Positions 20,777 to 23,231 of a stretch of 23,231 nt of DNA are shown in pieces. The position numbers were made by a program, and so were the translations under genes. The notes below the pieces were generated by a model. The model saw only the letters and a program-made list of their open reading frames with translations, searched no databases and was not told where the DNA came from. The stretch's first letter is position 1. Each line of letters starts with the position of its first letter. Origin of the DNA: Clostridiaceae bacterium (lineage in GTDB: Bacteria; Bacillota; Clostridia; Oscillospirales; Acutalibacteraceae); NCBI GenBank assembly GCA_904501705.1, contig CAJGCA010000023.1:1-23231 (forward strand). The letters are read 5' to 3'.

Positions 20777-22243
20777 ATGGAAAAGAAACTGGTCTACGAC
20801 ATCCACGACAAACCCAAGTTCGGTCAAATGCTCATCTTCGCACTGCAGCAGGTGCTGGCGATCCTCGCGGCGACCATCGCCGTGCCGACCATCATCGGCC
20901 TGCCCGTTCAGATCCCCGCCGCCATCCTCGGCGCCGGTATCGGCACGCTGGTCTATCAGCTCTTCACCAAGTTTAACAGCCCCGTGTTCCTCGGTAGCTC
21001 CTTCGCGTTCCTCGGCTCTCTCAGTGTTGCGCTCGCCTACGGCTACTGCGGCATCATCCTCGGCTCGATCGTCGCCGGCCTCGTCTACGTGGTCATCGCG
21101 ATTGTTATCCACTTCGTTGGCACCAACTGGGTGGACAAGCTGATGCCTCCCGTTATCATCGGGCCGACGGTCGCACTGATCGGTCTGTCCCTTGCGGGTG
21201 CCGCAATGGGCGACATCGTCAAGGCGAACGCCTCGGCAATGTATGGTTCGTATAACCTCGTCGCGCTGTTCTGCGGTCTGGTGGCGTTCCTCATCATCGT
21301 CATCTGCTCGACCCAAAAGAAATACACGATGCCCCGTCTGATTCCCTTCATCCTCGGCATCATCGCGGGCTATGCGGTCGCCGCCATCTTCACCGTTATC
21401 GGTAAGGCCGCCGGCATTGACTATCTGATGATCGTCAACTTCCAGCCCGTTGTCGACAACTTTATTGCGGCGGACGGCTCCTTCAAGGGCATCACCGCCA
21501 TCATCGACTACCCGCATTTCGCGTTCCTTGAGGGTCTCAAGGAGCTGACCACCGGCAACATCTCCGCCGAGGTGCTCGCCGCTAACCCCGATGCCACTCT
21601 GCTGAATGCCGGCGGTATCGTCGAGGTGGTCATTGCGTTCCTGCCGGTCGCGCTGGTCGTGTTCGCTGAGCACATCGCCGACCACAAGAACCTGTCCTCC
21701 ATCATCGACCGCGACCTCATCAAGGAGCCCGGTCTCAAGCGCACCCTGCTCGGCGACGGTGTCGGCTCTATGGCCGGTACCATCTTCGGTATCTGCCCCA
21801 ACACCACCTACGGCGAGTCGGTCGGCTGCGTGGCGATCACCCGCAACGCTTCGGTGGCGACCATCACCACCACCGCCTTTATGTGCATCATCCTGTCCTT
21901 CATCAAGCCCATCATGGTCGTTCTGCAGACCATCCCGTCCTGCGTTATGGGCGGTGTCTGCCTGACGCTGTACGGCTTCATCGCTGTCTCGGGTCTTAAG
22001 ATGTTTAAGGACCTCGATCTCGGGGATAATAAGAACCTGTTCGTCGTCGCGTCGATCCTCATTTCGGGCATCGGCGGTCTGACCATCCAAATCCCCTATA
22101 TGTTCGCTGACAACGGTGCTGTTGCCGCAACCATCCAGATCACCTCGATCGCCACGGCGCTCATCATCGGCATCATCACCAACGCCATCCTCACCAAGGT
22201 GGAGAAGAGCAAGCTGGGCATCGCCCCGAAGGAAGATGAATAA
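20777..22243 (+). CDS. uraA: Uracil permease (NCS2 family)
   Basis: The 488-residue membrane transporter would import uracil with protons. Hydrophobic helices fill most of the chain, starting at FGQMLIFALQQVLAILAATI. Family motifs are LGSSFAFLGS, PPVIIGPTVALIGLSLAG, the TM8 substrate-site region FAEHIADHKNL and the TM10 motif CPNTTYGESVG, whose Glu corresponds to the uracil-binding Glu in E. coli UraA. It is about 60 residues longer than the E. coli protein, partly from a loop around residues 205-260. GGAGGG lies 7 bases before the ATG. Its stop codon overlaps the upp start (TAATG), and the two genes together form a uracil uptake and salvage operon. Confidence 0.93.
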   Translation: MEKKLVYDIHDKPKFGQMLIFALQQVLAILAATIAVPTIIGLPVQIPAAILGAGIGTLVYQLFTKFNSPVFLGSSFAFLGSLSVALAYGYCGIILGSIVAGLVYVVIAIVIHFVGTNWVDKLMPPVIIGPTVALIGLSLAGAAMGDIVKANASAMYGSYNLVALFCGLVAFLIIVICSTQKKYTMPRLIPFILGIIAGYAVAAIFTVIGKAAGIDYLMIVNFQPVVDNFIAADGSFKGITAIIDYPHFAFLEGLKELTTGNISAEVLAANPDATLLNAGGIVEVVIAFLPVALVVFAEHIADHKNLSSIIDRDLIKEPGLKRTLLGDGVGSMAGTIFGICPNTTYGESVGCVAITRNASVATITTTAFMCIILSFIKPIMVVLQTIPSCVMGGVCLTLYGFIAVSGLKMFKDLDLGDNKNLFVVASILISGIGGLTIQIPYMFADNGAVAATIQITSIATALIIGIITNAILTKVEKSKLGIAPKEDE

Positions 22244-22884
22244 TGAAACATTACGATAACGTTACGATTTTTGACCACCCGCTCATTCAGCACAAGATCG
22301 CTATCCTGCGGGATGAGAAGACCAGTATGAAAGAGTTCCGCGAGCTTATCGAGGAGATCACCACGCTGATGACCTTCGAGTGTCTTCGCGAGGACGTGCC
22401 GACCACCGAGCGCGAGGTCAAGACCCCGCTCGAAACCTGCACCCAGCGCGTCGTCAAGGATAACGCCATCGCCATCGTGCCGATCCTGCGCGCAGGACTG
22501 GGTATGGTCAATGGTGTACACGTGCTGTTCCCTTCCGCCAGAGTCGGCCACATCGGTATGTACCGCAACGAGGAGACCCTCGAGCCTTGCGAGTACTACT
22601 GCAAGCTGCCCGACGGCATCGAGGATAAGCTCGTGATGGTCGTCGACCCGATGCTCGCCACCGGCGGCAGCGCTTGCGATGCAATTACTCTGCTCAAAAA
22701 GCGCGGTTGCAAAAACATCAAGTTTATGGCCGTCATCGGCGCACCCGAGGGTGTCTCACGTGTAGCGGAAGCACATCCTGACGTGCACGTGTTCGTATCG
22801 ACTCTCGACCGTTGTCTCAATGAGAATGGCTACATTCTTCCCGGCCTCGGCGATGCGGGCGACCGCCTCTTCGGCACGAAATAA
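22243..22884 (+). CDS. upp: Uracil phosphoribosyltransferase
   Basis: The 213-residue soluble enzyme joins uracil and PRPP to UMP, trapping the uracil brought in by the upstream permease. Seen are the N-terminal DHPLIQHKIAILRD, the conserved PILRAGLGMVNG loop, the PRPP-binding motif VVDPMLATGGSA (about residues 132-143) and the uracil-site C-terminus GYILPGLGDAGDRLFGTK, all characteristic of bacterial Upp. Length is as usual. The start overlaps the uraA stop by one base, so translation is coupled. Confidence 0.96.
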   Translation: MKHYDNVTIFDHPLIQHKIAILRDEKTSMKEFRELIEEITTLMTFECLREDVPTTEREVKTPLETCTQRVVKDNAIAIVPILRAGLGMVNGVHVLFPSARVGHIGMYRNEETLEPCEYYCKLPDGIEDKLVMVVDPMLATGGSACDAITLLKKRGCKNIKFMAVIGAPEGVSRVAEAHPDVHVFVSTLDRCLNENGYILPGLGDAGDRLFGTK

Positions 22885-22894
22885 TTTCGGATAG

Positions 22895-22930
22895 AAAAAG
22901 TCTCCCGATTACTAATCGGGAGACTTTTTT
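22895..22930 (+). terminator. Terminator of uraA-upp
   Basis: AAAAAGTCTCCCGATT (22895-22910) pairs perfectly with 22914-22929 over a 3-base loop; the stem ends in a T run. Confidence 0.92.
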
Positions 22931-22938
22931 GTCTGCAC

Positions 22939-22967
22939 TTGCCTTACAGCAAAGTTTTCGGTATAAT
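22939..22967 (+). promoter_or_regulatory. Promoter of the alcohol dehydrogenase gene
   Basis: TTGCCT (22939-22944), a 17-base spacer and TATAAT (22962-22967). Confidence 0.7.
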
Positions 22968-23006
22968 AAAAGCAAGAGTTTATTAATCATAGTATGAGGT
23001 GATATG

Positions 23007-23231
23007 ATGGATAATTTCACATTCTGTTCCCCCACCTATTTTGTGTTCGGCAAAGACACCGAGAACGAGGCAGGTGGCTACGTGGGGCGCTACGGCGGCA
23101 GCAAGGTGCTTATCCATTATGGCGGCGGCAGCGTTGTGCGTTCGGGGCTGCTCGACCGCGTAAAAGCCTCGCTTGACAGCGAGGGTATTTCCTATGTTCT
23201 GCTCGGCGGCGTAATGCCCAATCCGCGCAGC
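23007..23231 (+). CDS. Iron-containing alcohol dehydrogenase, N-terminal part (cut by window end)
   Basis: The frame stays open to the window end (75 codons). The translated start MDNFTFCSPTYFVFGKDTE, followed by GGSKVLIHYGGGSVVRSGLL and VLLGGVMPNPR, matches the N-terminal NAD(P)-binding part of group III iron-dependent alcohol dehydrogenases of the YqhD/BdhA (butanol dehydrogenase) type; GGGS and the PNPR motif are typical. Two ATGs stand in tandem at 23004 and 23007; the second is better spaced from GAGGTGA at 22996-23002. Metal ligands lie beyond the window. Substrate is probably a short-chain aldehyde. Confidence 0.85.
   Translation, partial: MDNFTFCSPTYFVFGKDTENEAGGYVGRYGGSKVLIHYGGGSVVRSGLLDRVKASLDSEGISYVLLGGVMPNPRS

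Noticed and set aside
20732..22090. Minus-strand open frame of 452 codons opposite uraA
   Set aside because: Composition is an Asp/Arg/Gly/Asn-rich shadow of a hydrophobic membrane protein; uraA on the other strand has family motifs, promoter and ribosome binding site.

Overview
The window looks like a chromosomal segment of a gut-type Clostridia (Oscillospiraceae/Ruminococcaceae-like) bacterium. Supporting this are strong Shine-Dalgarno sequences, sigma-A promoters with 17-bp spacers, Firmicutes-type regulators and transporters, and at the left edge a structured intergenic repeat of a kind I associate with this group. No taxonomic search could be run, so the assignment is an inference.

Layout. 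(1) 1-3180: the repeat element, then a minus-strand eda-kdgK operon (KDPG aldolase and KDG kinase) divergent from a LacI-family regulator; the shared promoter region has two identical operators in opposite orientation. (2) 3208-6970: a two-gene heterodimeric ABC exporter with its own promoter and terminator. (3) 7045-7178: initiator tRNA-fMet. (4) 7179-18645: an AT-richer island starting at the base after the tRNA CCA. It holds a LysR/YeiH pair, a two-TM membrane protein, a small P-loop kinase-like protein, and a uronate block (AraC regulator, GH4 glycosidase, serine hydrolase, tagaturonate reductase, altronate dehydratase) with a gene remnant. Between these units, and as half-copies at both island ends, lies one repeat family with a long palindrome (arms about CCGATATCTAAATCGGT), a terminator hairpin and, in three copies, a promoter-like distal end. 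(5) 18646-20621: GC-richer sequence again, with two small membrane proteins divergent from a TetR-family regulator. (6) 20687-22929: uracil permease and uracil phosphoribosyltransferase (uraA-upp). (7) 23007-end: the start of an iron-containing alcohol dehydrogenase.

How the parts fit. The island genes uxaB and uxaA would convert tagaturonate to altronate and then to 2-keto-3-deoxygluconate (KDG). The core genes kdgK and eda would turn KDG into pyruvate and glyceraldehyde-3-phosphate. The GH4 enzyme and the serine hydrolase would release uronic acids from small glycosides. A uronate isomerase and a dedicated importer are not in the window.

The most unusual feature is the island's structure: single genes or small operons, each separated by a copy of one palindromic repeat, stacked behind the 3' end of tRNA-fMet. 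The left boundary carries only the right half of the repeat and the right boundary only the left half, both broken at CCA. This resembles a cassette array using a tRNA 3' end as entry site. No recombinase gene is visible here, so this is a model, not a demonstration.
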